Origin: Wohlfahrtiimonas sp. G9077
GTDB lineage: Bacteria; Pseudomonadota; Gammaproteobacteria; Cardiobacteriales; Wohlfahrtiimonadaceae
Direction: 5' to 3'
DNA length: 64,000 nt
NCBI RefSeq assembly: GCF_002252155.1
Contig: NZ_NEFD01000001.1
Coordinates: forward strand, 1 to 64,000
Made by a program: the position numbers and the translations under genes. Under the pieces are notes generated by a model, which was not told the DNA's origin, searched no databases, and worked only from the letters and a program-made list of their open reading frames with translations. Shown here piece by piece: positions 45,976 through 56,350 of the stretch. Position 1 is the stretch's first letter, and each line of letters starts with the position of its first letter.

Positions 45976-46010
45976 TGTATAATACAATTTTTTAATCAAG
46001 GAAAACGATT

Positions 46011-46343
46011 ATGATGATGAAAGGCGGAATTGCTGGGATGATGAAAAAAGCCCAGAAAATGCAAGAAGATATGGTGAAAGCACAAGAAGAATTGGCGGAC
46101 ATCTCTGTGACTGGCGAATCAGGCGCAGGTTTAGTGAAAATCGAAATGTCTTGCCGCCACGTTGTGCGTAAAATTGAAATTGATGATTCATTGTTGTCAG
46201 ACGATAAAGAGATGCTTGAAGATTTAATTGGCGCAGCATTTAATGATGCATTGTCGAAAGTGGAAGTGGCTTCTCAAGAAAAAATGAAATCTGTGACAGG
46301 TGGATTTGAATTGCCAGCGGGCATGAAATTGCCTGGTTTTTAA
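46011..46343 (+). CDS. ybaB: Nucleoid-associated protein YbaB/EbfC
   Basis: 110-residue dimeric DNA-binding protein, [19 protein letters not shown] then a beta core and [16 protein letters not shown] tail. AAGGA lies upstream of a run of three ATG codons, so the exact start may be 46011, 46014 or 46020. It sits between dnaX and recR, the standard order. Confidence 0.96.
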   Translation: MMMKGGIAGMMKKAQKMQEDMVKAQEELADISVTGESGAGLVKIEMSCRHVVRKIEIDDSLLSDDKEMLEDLIGAAFNDALSKVEVASQEKMKSVTGGFELPAGMKLPGF

Positions 46344-46948
46344 TGAGCAATACACTTTATCCGAAAGCCCTTAAAGTGTTGGTGGATGCTTTAAGGGTTT
46401 TGCCCGGTGTGGGGCAAAAGTCAGCGCTGAGAATGGCGCTACATTTGCTTGAGCGCAATCGAACAGGTGCTTTGCAACTGAGCGATGCCATTACGGGGGC
46501 ATTAAATCACATACAAAAATGCAGTATTTGCCGCAATCTATCGGATGAAACAGTGTGTTCGATCTGCCAAGATCCAAAGCGTGATGAATCCTTATTGTGT
46601 GTGGTGGAAAACCCGATGGATGTGTTCGCATTGTCCCAATCGGTGGATTATAAAGGGCGTTACTTTGTGCTCATGGGCAATTTATCACCGTTAGATGGCA
46701 TTGGTCCTGAAGAAGTGGGACTTGATCTTCTTGAAGCACGCTTGCGTGAAGGGACGATTAAAGAGCTCATTTTAGCCACCAATCCAACAGTTGAAGGGGA
46801 AGCGACGGCATTTTATATTGATGAAATGGCCAAGCCGTATCATGTGACTGTCACCCGCATTGCACATGGCGTGCCCATGGGCGGTGAGCTTGAATATTTA
46901 GACAGTGGCACCCTTTCCCATGCGTTCAGAGCAAGACAAAGATTTTAA
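46343..46948 (+). CDS. recR: Recombination protein RecR
   Basis: 201 residues: helix-hairpin-helix ([13 protein letters not shown]), zinc finger [16 protein letters not shown], then a Toprim domain (CVVENPMD). Works with RecF/RecO loading RecA at gaps. The start overlaps the ybaB stop (TAATG). Confidence 0.97.
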   Translation: MSNTLYPKALKVLVDALRVLPGVGQKSALRMALHLLERNRTGALQLSDAITGALNHIQKCSICRNLSDETVCSICQDPKRDESLLCVVENPMDVFALSQSVDYKGRYFVLMGNLSPLDGIGPEEVGLDLLEARLREGTIKELILATNPTVEGEATAFYIDEMAKPYHVTVTRIAHGVPMGGELEYLDSGTLSHAFRARQRF

Positions 46949-46956
46949 GGAGGTGA

Positions 46957-47301
46957 ATGATGAGTACAATTTTTACCAAAATCATCAATAAAGAGATTCC
47001 GGCCACCATCATCTATGAAGATGAACAGGTGCTCGCTTTTCGTGACATTGATCCAAAGGCGCCAGAACACATTTTGGTGATTCCCAAAAAAGAGATTCCA
47101 ACGGTCAATGACATTGAAGAAGCGGATGCCGCTTTAGTGGGTCAACTGTTTTTAGCGGCGAAAAAGATCGCAAAAGAGCTTGGCTTTGCCGATAATGGTT
47201 ACCGTTTAGTGATGAACTGCAATGAAGATGGCGGTCAAACAGTGCATCACATTCACATGCACATTTTAGCAGGCCGTCGTTTGAACTGGCCTCCAGGTTA
47301 A
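46957..47301 (+). CDS. hinT: HIT family purine nucleoside phosphoramidase (HinT)
   Basis: 114 residues with the histidine triad HHIHMH at 97-102. Strong AGGAGG before the start; ATG 46957 or 46960. Hydrolyses AMP-linked phosphoramidates. Confidence 0.95.
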   Translation: MMSTIFTKIINKEIPATIIYEDEQVLAFRDIDPKAPEHILVIPKKEIPTVNDIEEADAALVGQLFLAAKKIAKELGFADNGYRLVMNCNEDGGQTVHHIHMHILAGRRLNWPPG

Positions 47302-47311
47302 TGGCAAGAGT

Positions 47312-47824
47312 ATGAATTTAAAAGATTATATCATCAGTATCCCGGATCATCCATTGCCGGGAATTATTTTCCGTGACATCTCACCACTTTTAGGCAATGG
47401 TGAAGCTTACCGTTATGCCACTGATCAAATCGTTGAGTATGCCAAAGCAAAAGGCGTGCAAAAGATTGTGGGGCCAGAAGCGCGTGGTTTCATTGTGGGT
47501 TGCCCTGTGGCATATGCCATGGATGTGGGTTTTGTGCCTGCGCGTAAAAAAGGCAAGTTACCCCGTGAAACGGAATGCGTTGAATATGCGTTAGAATACG
47601 GATCTGCCCTCATTGAGCTTCATAAAGATGCCATTCAACCCGGTGAAAAGGTGTTGATCTGTGATGATTTATTGGCCACAGGTGGCACGATTGCTGCCGT
47701 GATTGAGTTGGTTGAAAAACTTGGTGGCATTGTGGTGGGTTGTGCATTTTTAGTGGAACTGACGGATCTCAACGGTCGCGAGAAGATCAAGCATTATGAT
47801 ACTTTGACTTTGATGGAGTTTTAG
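47312..47824 (+). CDS. apt: Adenine phosphoribosyltransferase Apt
   Basis: 170 residues. Salvages adenine to AMP with PRPP; the PRPP-binding motif [13 protein letters not shown] is at about 114-126, with [10 protein letters not shown] and ARKKGKLP typical of Apt. It follows hinT by 10 bp. Confidence 0.96.
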   Translation: MNLKDYIISIPDHPLPGIIFRDISPLLGNGEAYRYATDQIVEYAKAKGVQKIVGPEARGFIVGCPVAYAMDVGFVPARKKGKLPRETECVEYALEYGSALIELHKDAIQPGEKVLICDDLLATGGTIAAVIELVEKLGGIVVGCAFLVELTDLNGREKIKHYDTLTLMEF

Positions 47825-47867
47825 TCAGATTTTGGCCAATTGATTGAAGAAGATTTAGGTTACGCCC

Positions 47868-50324
47868 TTGAAAACAATACGTCAGCGAAATAAATTATAC
47901 ATTGCCCTCGTCATCGGGTTAATGCAAGCGCCTGTGATGGCTCAAACACCGCAAACAGGTGCTTTAGGTGTGTGCCGAATCAGCCCATTAAAGCAATATT
48001 TACAGCCCACGAATCAAGTGATTGAGGATGGCACGGTCTATCTTTCAGGGAATTCTGCCGACAGCGATGAGCGTTATGCGAATGTTGAGGGCGATATTGT
48101 GGCGTATTATGGCAACAGCCGTGTCGATGCCAGTCGCATCACGTTAGATCGTACCAATAATATTCTCTCAGGGCATGATCAAAACATTCGCTATGCGTCT
48201 GATTCTGTTGTGCTTGAGTCCAAAAGTTTTACATCGCGTTTAAATGATAAAGAGTACGAAGGCGATGATGTCACGTATTACTTACATCAAGCAGAAGCGC
48301 AGGGGCGCGCGAAATATGCCATCAGTCGACAAATTGCAAAAACGGCAGATTTTCAGGAAGTGACGTATTCAACATGCCCAACGGATGAAGAGGTTTGGCA
48401 ATTGTCAGCGGCCGATCTTCATCTGGATGAAAATACAGGGCGCGGCATTGCTAAGCATGCCAAATTTGCACTCTTTGGTGTGCCGATTTTATATACGCCA
48501 TATTTTTCATTCCCCATTGATGATCGCAGACAAACCGGTTTTTTATTCCCAACCATCTCTTATGATCGCGATGGTGGTTTAGCGGTGCGTGCACCTTATT
48601 ATCTAAACTTAGCGCCGAATTATGATGTGACGTTAAATCCAGGGTTTTATACACGCCGTGGTTTGATCTTAGGGGCAGAGGCACGTTATCTCAATACATG
48701 GCAAAATTCGGTGTTTCGTTTTGATTTTTTACCGGATGATCGCCGCTTTAAAAATCAAGAGCGTGCGCGCATTGCTGCGAATGATCCGAAAGATCCTTAC
48801 AGCAAAAAATATCACTCAACGCGCTGGTCTGTGTTTTTCAATCAGCAGCTCAATTTGATGCCTAAATTGCGTGGGCGCATCTTGTTTCAACAGGTTTCTG
48901 ATCATCGTTATGTGGAAGACATTCAAGATGCTGTGGGCCTATTGACCGAAACAAACTTAGAGCGCGTCGCAGAGCTCACTTATTCGGATCGCAATTGGCA
49001 AAGCACATTGCGTGTACAGCATTATCAAGTGCTGGATAAAGTGATCATTCCTGAAGCGCCGTATGCACGCATGCCGCAATGGGTATTGAGTGGCGAATGG
49101 GTGCAAAATGGCATCATTTATGGCGCAAATGTGGAAGCGGTTCAGTTTAGAACGCATATTAAACCGAATGATCGTAACAAAGCTCGCCCTAAATCTGCCA
49201 CTCGTTTAGATTTATTGCCATATGTGGGCTTTCGTTTAGAAAATTCTTGGGGCTTTTTTGAGCCAAAACTGGCCTATCGTTACACCCATTATGATTTGGA
49301 TTATCAAGACATTAATGGTGTTGCGCCGAATAAACCGCATAACTTGCATCGTGGCACTTCCATTTTCAGCATTGATACCGGAATTGCGTTAGAGCGTGAT
49401 GTGAGTTTTAGCCATTTATTTGGCGGTGGTCAGTTCATTCAGACTTTAGAGCCTCGTCTGTTTTATTTAAATGTGCCATATCGCCGTCAATCGGACATTC
49501 CGATTTTTGACACCGGTAACGTCACACCAAGCTATGACAATTTATTTGCCACCAATCAATTTACCGGTGCTGATCGTCAAAGCAATGCCAATCAGCTGAC
49601 CACAGCGCTGACCACGCGTTTTATTAATGATGAAACAGGCGTGGAGCATTTTAGATTATCATTGGGACAAATTTACTATTTTCAGCAGCCACGTATTACC
49701 ATGGGGCGTGATTTATTACCGAAAAATGAGTGCTTGAAGGGCTATGAAAATAATCCTAAGCAGGGATATGCGGCAATTAAATGTCAGAGTGGCCGTCATT
49801 CTGAATGGTTTGTGGAAAATCATATTGTCTTTTCTGATGACTTTAGCTCGCGGGTGATTTGGCAATGGTCGCCAGATGTCAAACGAACCACGCGTTTATC
49901 GTATGATCTGCGTTATCAGCCAGAACCTCGCAAAATCATTAATATTGCACAGCGTTATGACCGAGTGATTCAAGCAGGATCTAAAGACAGTGTGACAGAT
50001 CAAATTGACATCACCTCTTTTTGGGAAGTCAATAACAATTGGGCTTTGGTGGGGCGCTATAACTATTCTTTAGAAGAACGCCGTATGGATGATTCTTATG
50101 TGGGCTTTGAGTACAGCGATTGCTGTGTGGCAACGCGTGTTGCCGCCCGTTATTATCGCACCAATATTTTAGATGATAATCAGCGCTTTAAGAAGCGTTG
50201 GAAAGCCTATTTGCAATTTGAGTTTAAAGGCTTAGGCAATGTGGGACAAAGCACCGATTCTTTCTGGGAAGAGAGCATTCCTGGCTATACGCCAAAATAT
50301 TTAAGCAACACGCGCGGATTTTAG
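47868..50324 (+). CDS. lptD: LPS-assembly outer-membrane protein LptD
   Basis: 818 residues. Signal peptide to about residue 25 (VMAQ), then an N-terminal OstA/jellyroll domain (VYLSGNSADSDERYANVEGD) and a 26-stranded barrel, ending in the CLOD region. It inserts lipopolysaccharide in the outer leaflet with LptE. The cysteine pair C729-C730 type (SDCCVATRV) for the interdomain disulfides is present. Starts at TTG with a weak ribosome site. No surA follows. Confidence 0.95.
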   Translation: MKTIRQRNKLYIALVIGLMQAPVMAQTPQTGALGVCRISPLKQYLQPTNQVIEDGTVYLSGNSADSDERYANVEGDIVAYYGNSRVDASRITLDRTNNILSGHDQNIRYASDSVVLESKSFTSRLNDKEYEGDDVTYYLHQAEAQGRAKYAISRQIAKTADFQEVTYSTCPTDEEVWQLSAADLHLDENTGRGIAKHAKFALFGVPILYTPYFSFPIDDRRQTGFLFPTISYDRDGGLAVRAPYYLNLAPNYDVTLNPGFYTRRGLILGAEARYLNTWQNSVFRFDFLPDDRRFKNQERARIAANDPKDPYSKKYHSTRWSVFFNQQLNLMPKLRGRILFQQVSDHRYVEDIQDAVGLLTETNLERVAELTYSDRNWQSTLRVQHYQVLDKVIIPEAPYARMPQWVLSGEWVQNGIIYGANVEAVQFRTHIKPNDRNKARPKSATRLDLLPYVGFRLENSWGFFEPKLAYRYTHYDLDYQDINGVAPNKPHNLHRGTSIFSIDTGIALERDVSFSHLFGGGQFIQTLEPRLFYLNVPYRRQSDIPIFDTGNVTPSYDNLFATNQFTGADRQSNANQLTTALTTRFINDETGVEHFRLSLGQIYYFQQPRITMGRDLLPKNECLKGYENNPKQGYAAIKCQSGRHSEWFVENHIVFSDDFSSRVIWQWSPDVKRTTRLSYDLRYQPEPRKIINIAQRYDRVIQAGSKDSVTDQIDITSFWEVNNNWALVGRYNYSLEERRMDDSYVGFEYSDCCVATRVAARYYRTNILDDNQRFKKRWKAYLQFEFKGLGNVGQSTDSFWEESIPGYTPKYLSNTRGF

Positions 50325-50327
50325 ATC

Positions 50328-50359
50328 AAAAAAAGCCCTCACAATGTGAGGGCTTTTTT
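50328..50359. terminator. Bidirectional terminator between lptD and hslU
   Basis: AAAAAAAGCCCTCAC-AAT-GTGAGGGCTTTTTT serves both convergent genes. Confidence 0.93.
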
Positions 50360-50370
50360 CATGTGTTGTG

Positions 50371-51714
50371 TTAGAGAATGAAGCGGCTTAAATCTTCATT
50401 GTCAGACAATTCACCGAGTGAGTTTTTCACCATCGCTTCATCGATGGTGACCGTTTCACCACTGCGATCAGATGCTGTGAATGAAATCTCTTCCAACAAA
50501 TGCTCTAAAATCGTATGCAAACGACGTGCACCAATGTTTTCTGTCTTCTCATTGACGTTGTAAGCGATTTTAGCAATCTCAGCAATCGCACTATCGGTAA
50601 AGGCCAGTTCCACTTCTTCGGTTTTCAATAAGGCTGTGTATTGCTTGATGAGGGCAGAAGATGGCTCTTTTAAGATGCGTTCAAAATCTGCTGCCGTCAA
50701 TGCATTGAGCTCAACGCGAATCGGTAAACGGCCTTGCAACTCAGGAATCAAGTCAGAAGGGCGAGCAACATGGAATGCACCCGATGCGATGAACAAAATG
50801 TGATCGGTTTTCACAGGGCCATATTTCGTGGAGACTGTGCTGCCTTCAATGATGGGCAATAAATCACGTTGCACACCTTCACGGGACACATCTGTGCCAG
50901 AGCTTTCACCGCGGCGACACACTTTATCGATCTCATCAATAAAGACAATGCCGGTGTTTTCAGCAGCTGCAATGGCTTGTTTTTTTACATCTTCTTCATT
51001 CACTAAACGGCGGGCTTCTTCATCTTGTGCCGCTTTTAAAGCATCTTTGATTTTCATCTTTTGCTTATGTTTTGGTGTGTTGCCCGTTTGACTGAATAGG
51101 GATTGCAATTGCTCTGCCATCTCTTCCATGCCAGGAGGCGTCATGATGTTCATGCTTGATGCATGTTGTTGCGTCAATTCAATTTCAATCTCTTTGTCAT
51201 CTAATTCACCACGAATGATTTTTTCACGGAATTTTTGACGCGTGCTAGAGTTGTCAGTGCTAGGCGCACTTGGTTCATTGTCAAAGCCCACAGATTTAGG
51301 GCGAGGAATGAGCACATCTAAAATGCGTTCAATGGCGGCATCTTCAGCTTTAGGGTGCGCTAATTTCACGGCATCTTCACGCGCTTTAGTGATGGCAGCT
51401 TCCACTAAATCACGAATGATGGAATCCACTTCGCGGCCCACATAACCCACTTCTGTAAACTTCGTGGCTTCCACTTTAATGAATGGCGCGTTTGCTAAAT
51501 TGGCCAAGCGGCGAGCGATTTCAGTTTTGCCCACACCTGTTGGCCCGATCATTAAGATGTTTTTTGGGGTGATTTCTTTACGCATGTCGCCGGTGACTTG
51601 TTGGCGTCTCCAACGATTACGTAAAGCAATGGCAACGGCGCGTTTTGCATCGTTTTGGCCCACAATGTAGCGATCGAGTTCTTGAACGATCTCTCTTGGT
51701 GTCATTTCACTCAT
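50371..51714 (-). CDS. hslU: ATP-dependent protease ATPase HslU
   Basis: 447-residue AAA+ unfoldase: Walker A GPTGVGKT at 57-64, Walker B VFIDEID, the I-domain in the middle, [10 protein letters not shown] sensor 2 and the C-terminal tail LSRFIL that docks into HslV. Nine bp after hslV. Confidence 0.98.
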   Translation of the reverse strand: MSEMTPREIVQELDRYIVGQNDAKRAVAIALRNRWRRQQVTGDMRKEITPKNILMIGPTGVGKTEIARRLANLANAPFIKVEATKFTEVGYVGREVDSIIRDLVEAAITKAREDAVKLAHPKAEDAAIERILDVLIPRPKSVGFDNEPSAPSTDNSSTRQKFREKIIRGELDDKEIEIELTQQHASSMNIMTPPGMEEMAEQLQSLFSQTGNTPKHKQKMKIKDALKAAQDEEARRLVNEEDVKKQAIAAAENTGIVFIDEIDKVCRRGESSGTDVSREGVQRDLLPIIEGSTVSTKYGPVKTDHILFIASGAFHVARPSDLIPELQGRLPIRVELNALTAADFERILKEPSSALIKQYTALLKTEEVELAFTDSAIAEIAKIAYNVNEKTENIGARRLHTILEHLLEEISFTASDRSGETVTIDEAMVKNSLGELSDNEDLSRFIL

Positions 51715-51723
51715 GATGTCTTC

Positions 51724-52263
51724 CTAAAATGTTAACTTTTCAATCGTTTGATTGTGATTGGTGTAGATACAGATGTCCGCGGCAATGCTTAAGCTTTTGC
51801 GAACGATGGATTCTGCATCTAAATCTGTATTGTCTAAAAGGGCAAGGGCTGCACTTTGTGCAAAGGCACCGCCAGAGCCGATGGTGGCCATGTTGTGTTC
51901 AGGCTCGATCACATCACCATTGCCGGAGATCACTAAAATGGCTGTTTCATCGGCCACAATTAAGAGCGCTTCTAGGCGACGAAGTTGTTGATCTGTTCGC
52001 CAATCTTTGGCCAATTCCACCGCAGCGCGTGTTAATTGTCCATTGTGTTGCTCAAGCTTTGCTTCAAAGCGTTCAAACAAAGTAAAGGCATCGGCTGTAC
52101 CACCTGCAAATCCGGCAATCACTTTTCCATTGTATAAACGACGCACTTTTCTGGCATTGCCTTTCATGACAGTATTGCCTAACGAGACTTGGCCATCGCC
52201 ACCGATGACAACTTCATTGCCACGTCTAACTGCGCAGATCGTGGTACCACGATATTGTTCCAT
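51724..52263 (-). CDS. hslV: ATP-dependent protease peptidase HslV
   Basis: 179 residues when started at 52263, where AAGGAG lies 5 nt upstream (an earlier ATG adds 8 residues). N-terminus [15 protein letters not shown]: removal of six residues would expose catalytic Thr7. GGDGQVSLG and [11 protein letters not shown] are family motifs. Forms the proteasome-like HslVU complex. Confidence 0.96.
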   Translation of the reverse strand: MEQYRGTTICAVRRGNEVVIGGDGQVSLGNTVMKGNARKVRRLYNGKVIAGFAGGTADAFTLFERFEAKLEQHNGQLTRAAVELAKDWRTDQQLRRLEALLIVADETAILVISGNGDVIEPEHNMATIGSGGAFAQSAALALLDNTDLDAESIVRKSLSIAADICIYTNHNQTIEKLTF

Positions 52264-52348
52264 TTGAACTCCTTGTTCATGTTTCATTGACGTCCATTCA
52301 AAATGAGGATGGATTTTTGAATTTCAAGGCAATCCATGAAAATGGTCA

Positions 52349-53065
52349 TCATTTAGACGATGGGTCGCTGTGTTTTTTGCTTAAGTTTTGAATCATGGTG
52401 GTGATGTAAACTGTAAAAATGGGGAAGATGGTGATGCCGGCCACTGCTAAAATGGCGGTGCTGATTTTACCCGCGGTGGTGACGGGAATGATGTTTGACC
52501 CTAAAGTGGTTGCCGTCATCGATGCCCACCAAATCACATCGCCATAGTTTTTCACCTGCGGATTGACCGAGATTTCAAAGAGATAAAAGAGCAATGTTTG
52601 CAGATAAGCGATGGAGAAAAATAGGGTTAAATAGGAGACAAATAGCCCGGTGATACGGTCACTGATGAGGAGTTTGACCAATAAAAAGAGGGCAATGACG
52701 CCGCGAAAAATCGGTAAAAATTTTAGTAAATAAAAGGCTTGTGTGGACAGCTCTAAATGAAAATAGTTTAAAACATTGATGTAAGGAATGGAGACTAAAA
52801 TCAAAAAAAGATAACGGCGAAAATACTCTAAGCGATGATCAGAGAGAAAAAAGCCAGATAATAAGTCTAATAAAAAGTAGATGCAGATCCAAAATTGTAA
52901 ATGATTGTTGCGCACCAATGAGTTGTTTTGGATGTTTGGAATGTCCACAAGCGTGATGTCGATGATCAACACAATCGATGCAAAGATGGCAAAGAGATAG
53001 AGGATTTTTCGGGCAATTGTTTTAAAGGTTTCTAGGCCCGTTGCGTGCGTTGTATTGGTGGTCAT
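52349..53065 (-). CDS. Potassium-channel-like membrane protein with altered filter
   Basis: 238 residues, about six membrane segments in a voltage-gated-like S1-S6 layout. The pore loop WWASMTATTLGSNIIPVT aligns with the K+ channel pore, but the filter reads TTLGSN (186-191) in place of TVGYGD. No regulatory TrkA/RCK domain follows. Function as a channel is inferred from the fold; ion selectivity is uncertain. Confidence 0.78.
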   Translation of the reverse strand: MTTNTTHATGLETFKTIARKILYLFAIFASIVLIIDITLVDIPNIQNNSLVRNNHLQFWICIYFLLDLLSGFFLSDHRLEYFRRYLFLILVSIPYINVLNYFHLELSTQAFYLLKFLPIFRGVIALFLLVKLLISDRITGLFVSYLTLFFSIAYLQTLLFYLFEISVNPQVKNYGDVIWWASMTATTLGSNIIPVTTAGKISTAILAVAGITIFPIFTVYITTMIQNLSKKHSDPSSK

Positions 53066-53180
53066 GGTGGGTCTTTATGATCTCAGTCAAAACATGATTG
53101 GAGTATAGCACTTAATTGGCGGATAAACGTTATGCATTATGATATACTTCGATCTTTGTTGATGATCCATGGAGAGTAAG

Positions 53181-53933
53181 ATGCAGCGTTTTCGTAAAAC
53201 TTTAGCATGCACGGCATTATTGGCCACGACGTTAAGTGCGGCATTTGCCGATGCGCTCTTTGTCTATTCCGGTGCTGGCCTTAAAAAGCCCATGGAAGAG
53301 ATTGCAGCGATCTTTCAACAGCAGCATCAAGATGCCACCATTGAATTTAATTTTGCAGGTTCCGGGCAGTTGCTCGCACAATTGGCCACAACGGGCAAAG
53401 GTGATCTGTTCATTGTGGGCTCAGAAGTCTCTTATCAAGCCGCTGAGAAAAAGGGATTGGTTGGCAAAGCATATGGCATTGCGCATCACACGCCAGCGAT
53501 TGTGGTGCTCAAGGGCAATCCTAAAAACATTCAAAGTTTAGAAGATTTAAGCCGCGATGGCGTAAAAGTGATTTTAGGTGAGCCAAAAGCCAATGCCATT
53601 GGGAAAACGGCACAAGCGATTTTAAAGAAAAATCATTTAGAAAAGATCAATGACAATGTGGTTTCAACGGCAAATACAGTCAATGAAATGGCTGTACAAC
53701 TCACGCTTGGCACGGCAGATGCCATGATTGCCACCATTGATGCCGTTTACAATAACCCAAAAGTTGAGATCATTGAGATTCCCGCTGAGCAAAACATTGA
53801 CCAAATTGTCACAGGTGGCATTGTCAGCTCAACGCAATCTCCTGAATTGTCTAAAGCCTTTATGGATTTGGCCGACTCACCGGAAGGACGTCAAATCTTT
53901 GCCCGTCACGGTTTTGCCCCTGTCGCGGAATGA
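53181..53933 (+). CDS. modA: Molybdate-binding periplasmic protein ModA
   Basis: About 250 residues with a signal peptide (LATTLSAAFA). Binding-protein features are FVYSGAGLKKPMEEI, FNFAGSGQLLAQL and the late MIATIDAVYNNPKV. The start at 53181 follows GGAGA by 5 nt. Tungstate binding is also possible. Its stop overlaps modB (ATGA). Confidence 0.92.
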   Translation: MQRFRKTLACTALLATTLSAAFADALFVYSGAGLKKPMEEIAAIFQQQHQDATIEFNFAGSGQLLAQLATTGKGDLFIVGSEVSYQAAEKKGLVGKAYGIAHHTPAIVVLKGNPKNIQSLEDLSRDGVKVILGEPKANAIGKTAQAILKKNHLEKINDNVVSTANTVNEMAVQLTLGTADAMIATIDAVYNNPKVEIIEIPAEQNIDQIVTGGIVSSTQSPELSKAFMDLADSPEGRQIFARHGFAPVAE

Positions 53934-54706
53934 TTCGTCCCCTCTTTTATATGGTTGTCATCGTTGCGCTGCTGTTTATTGTGGCGCCACTTTTGATGTT
54001 GATGAAAGAGGGCATGGCACAATTGCCAACGGCAATTGAATCCACTGAAGTGCAATTTGCCATTGCGCTGAGCCTTAAATCCGCTGTCATCTCAACGATC
54101 ATTTGTTTGCTGTTGGCCGCACCGATTGCACAATTTTTGCATCACAGTTCCATTAAATATTATGTGATGCCCTTTCTCTATTTGCCATTGGCATTGCCAC
54201 ACATTGTTTCAGGTGTGGCTTTGCTCCTTTTTTTTGGCCATTTGGGCATTGGTGGATTTTTAGAGCGCCATTTTAATCTCTCTTTTGTGTTCACGCAGCA
54301 AGGCATCATTCTTGCGCAAGTCTTTGTCAATTTACCGTTTGCCATTCAGCTTTTAGTGGTGGGGCTTGAACGGCTCAATGGGCGACAAATTTTTGTGGCG
54401 CGCACATTGGGCGCCTCACAATGGCAATGCTTTTATCATGTCACGCTGCCACTTTTAAAAAGTACGTTGATCGCCACCATTATTTTGACATGGTCACGGG
54501 CACTGGGTGAGTTTGGTGCGGTGATGATGGTGGCGGGTGCAACGCGCATGAAAACAGAGATTTTACCCACATCGATTATGCTCAATTTATCCACCGGGGA
54601 GCTTGATTTAGCAATGGCGATAGCCGTGATTTTAATGCTGATCTCTTTAACGTGTTCTTTGATTTTTGAATATATCTTTAGGCGGACAGATGCTGCAGCT
54701 CGATAA
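53930..54706 (+). CDS. modB: Molybdate ABC transporter permease ModB
   Basis: 258 residues, about six membrane helices, with the ATPase-docking EAA loop VARTLGASQWQCFYHVTLPLL and LGEFGAVMMVAGATR typical of ModB/WtpB. Overlaps modA and modC. Confidence 0.92.
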   Translation: MIRPLFYMVVIVALLFIVAPLLMLMKEGMAQLPTAIESTEVQFAIALSLKSAVISTIICLLLAAPIAQFLHHSSIKYYVMPFLYLPLALPHIVSGVALLLFFGHLGIGGFLERHFNLSFVFTQQGIILAQVFVNLPFAIQLLVVGLERLNGRQIFVARTLGASQWQCFYHVTLPLLKSTLIATIILTWSRALGEFGAVMMVAGATRMKTEILPTSIMLNLSTGELDLAMAIAVILMLISLTCSLIFEYIFRRTDAAAR

Positions 54707-55388
54707 ACTCAGTTTGACGGTGGGCGCATTTGCCTTAGATGAGATCTCGCTCACATTAAAGCCTGGAGATTATTGTGTGATTTTGGGGCGCACCGGTTCT
54801 GGTAAAACATTGCTGCTTGAATCGATCGCAGGGCGTTATCAAAATGTTAGGGGGTCGATGTTGCTCAATGGGCAATCGTTGTCTCATCAACGCATTGAAG
54901 ATCGTAACATTGGCTTTGTGTATCAGCATTTTGAGCTTTTTGGCCATTTAAATGTGCGAGAGAACATCGCTTTTCCCTTAAAAATGCGTCAAGTGCCCAT
55001 GGAGATTCAACATCAGCGCACGTTGAAAATGGCCAATTTATTGGGCATTGCCTATTTGTTAGATTCAGCCATCACACATTTAAGTGGTGGTGAGCGTCAG
55101 CGCGTTGCCTTGGCGCGAGCCCTCATTTTTGCGCCGGATTTATTGTTGCTAGATGAACCCACAAGTGCCCTTGATTACGTCACGCGCCATGAAATGCGCC
55201 GCGTGTTGCACAACATTCATCGCACATCAATGCCCATCATTGTGCATGTCACCCATGACATCAGCGAGGCGCTGGCGTTGGCCACACACATTGGCGTGAT
55301 GAAAAAAGGGCGTTTGATCCATTTTTATCCCCTCACCGATGCCTTAAAAGCAGACGGCGAGGCACGATTATTTGAGCAATTGACTTAA
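54690..55388 (+). CDS. modC: Molybdate ABC transporter ATPase ModC, short form
   Basis: 233 residues from the ATG at 54690, which overlaps modB by 17 bp. Walker A GRTGSGKT at 33-40, signature LSGGERQRVALARAL and LLLLDEPTSALD are intact. It lacks the C-terminal molybdate-binding MOP domain of E. coli ModC (about 350 residues), so transport may not be inhibited by cytoplasmic molybdate. Confidence 0.9.
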   Translation: MLQLDKLSLTVGAFALDEISLTLKPGDYCVILGRTGSGKTLLLESIAGRYQNVRGSMLLNGQSLSHQRIEDRNIGFVYQHFELFGHLNVRENIAFPLKMRQVPMEIQHQRTLKMANLLGIAYLLDSAITHLSGGERQRVALARALIFAPDLLLLDEPTSALDYVTRHEMRRVLHNIHRTSMPIIVHVTHDISEALALATHIGVMKKGRLIHFYPLTDALKADGEARLFEQLT

Positions 55389-55395
55389 AAAAGGA

Positions 55396-56241
55396 GTGAT
55401 GATGTTTATGACCACCGAAGAGATGGAACGCTTCATCCGTGAAGATGTTCCTTACATTGATTTAACCTCAACACTGTTGGGCATTGAGGCAACTGCCACA
55501 GAAATTCAGTACGTGACTCGAAGTGGCGGTGTGGTGGCCGGCACAGAGATTGTGGCAAAATTGTGTGAGCGTTTAGGCATTGAAGTCGTGAACATGAAGC
55601 CTTCGGGCGCCCGCATTCATGCATGCGATGTGTTATTGACAGCCAAAGGGCGGGGAGATGCCATTCACATCCTTTGGAAAGTGGGGCAAAACATTTTAGA
55701 TTACACCTCAGGCGTTGCCAGTGCGACTCGCAAAATGGTGGACATTTGTCAGAAAGCGCCTCAAAAAGTGGCACTATTGACCACGCGTAAAAGCATTCCC
55801 GGGACAAAAGCCCTCGCCATCCATGGCATTGTGGCAGGGGGTGCGATGCCGCATCGTTTAGGTTTATCTGAAACCATTTTAATTTTTAAACAGCATCGAC
55901 AGTTTTTTAAAGATGATGCAGCGTTGACTGAACAATTGTTGCAGATTCGCCATTTAACCTGTGAGAAAAAAATTGTGATGGAAGCCGATTCTTTAGAAGA
56001 AGCAAGGCGCTTTGCAATGATGCCCATCGATGCCATTCAGTTTGATAAATTAACACCAGAGCAATTGAGTGCAGCCGTCATGTACATGCGCGCGCACCAT
56101 CCTCAATTGACATTATTAGGCGCAGGTGGCATTAACTTAAGCAACACTGAAGCTTACGCGCAAACAGGGGTGGATGGCTTGGTGACTACAGCGCCATACT
56201 ATGCCAAAGCGCTTGACATAAAAGTCAATATTTTGTCCTGA
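55396..56241 (+). CDS. modD: ModD, NadC-like protein of the molybdate operon
   Basis: 281 residues, paralogue of NadC: TRKSIPGTKALAIHGIVAGG and HRLGLSE match the phosphoribosyltransferase active site, and LLGAGGINLSN the C-terminal barrel. ModD accompanies mod operons, but its reaction is unclear. AAGGAG precedes it; last gene of modABCD. Confidence 0.92.
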   Translation: MMMFMTTEEMERFIREDVPYIDLTSTLLGIEATATEIQYVTRSGGVVAGTEIVAKLCERLGIEVVNMKPSGARIHACDVLLTAKGRGDAIHILWKVGQNILDYTSGVASATRKMVDICQKAPQKVALLTTRKSIPGTKALAIHGIVAGGAMPHRLGLSETILIFKQHRQFFKDDAALTEQLLQIRHLTCEKKIVMEADSLEEARRFAMMPIDAIQFDKLTPEQLSAAVMYMRAHHPQLTLLGAGGINLSNTEAYAQTGVDGLVTTAPYYAKALDIKVNILS

Positions 56242-56350
56242 TCTGCATAATATTTGATTGAAGTATACGGAATATGTACGCAATTTTTGCATAATAGCTT
56301 AGAATAGCGGACTTTCTATTGTACTTAAGCATTCATTTTTGAGGTAATGC

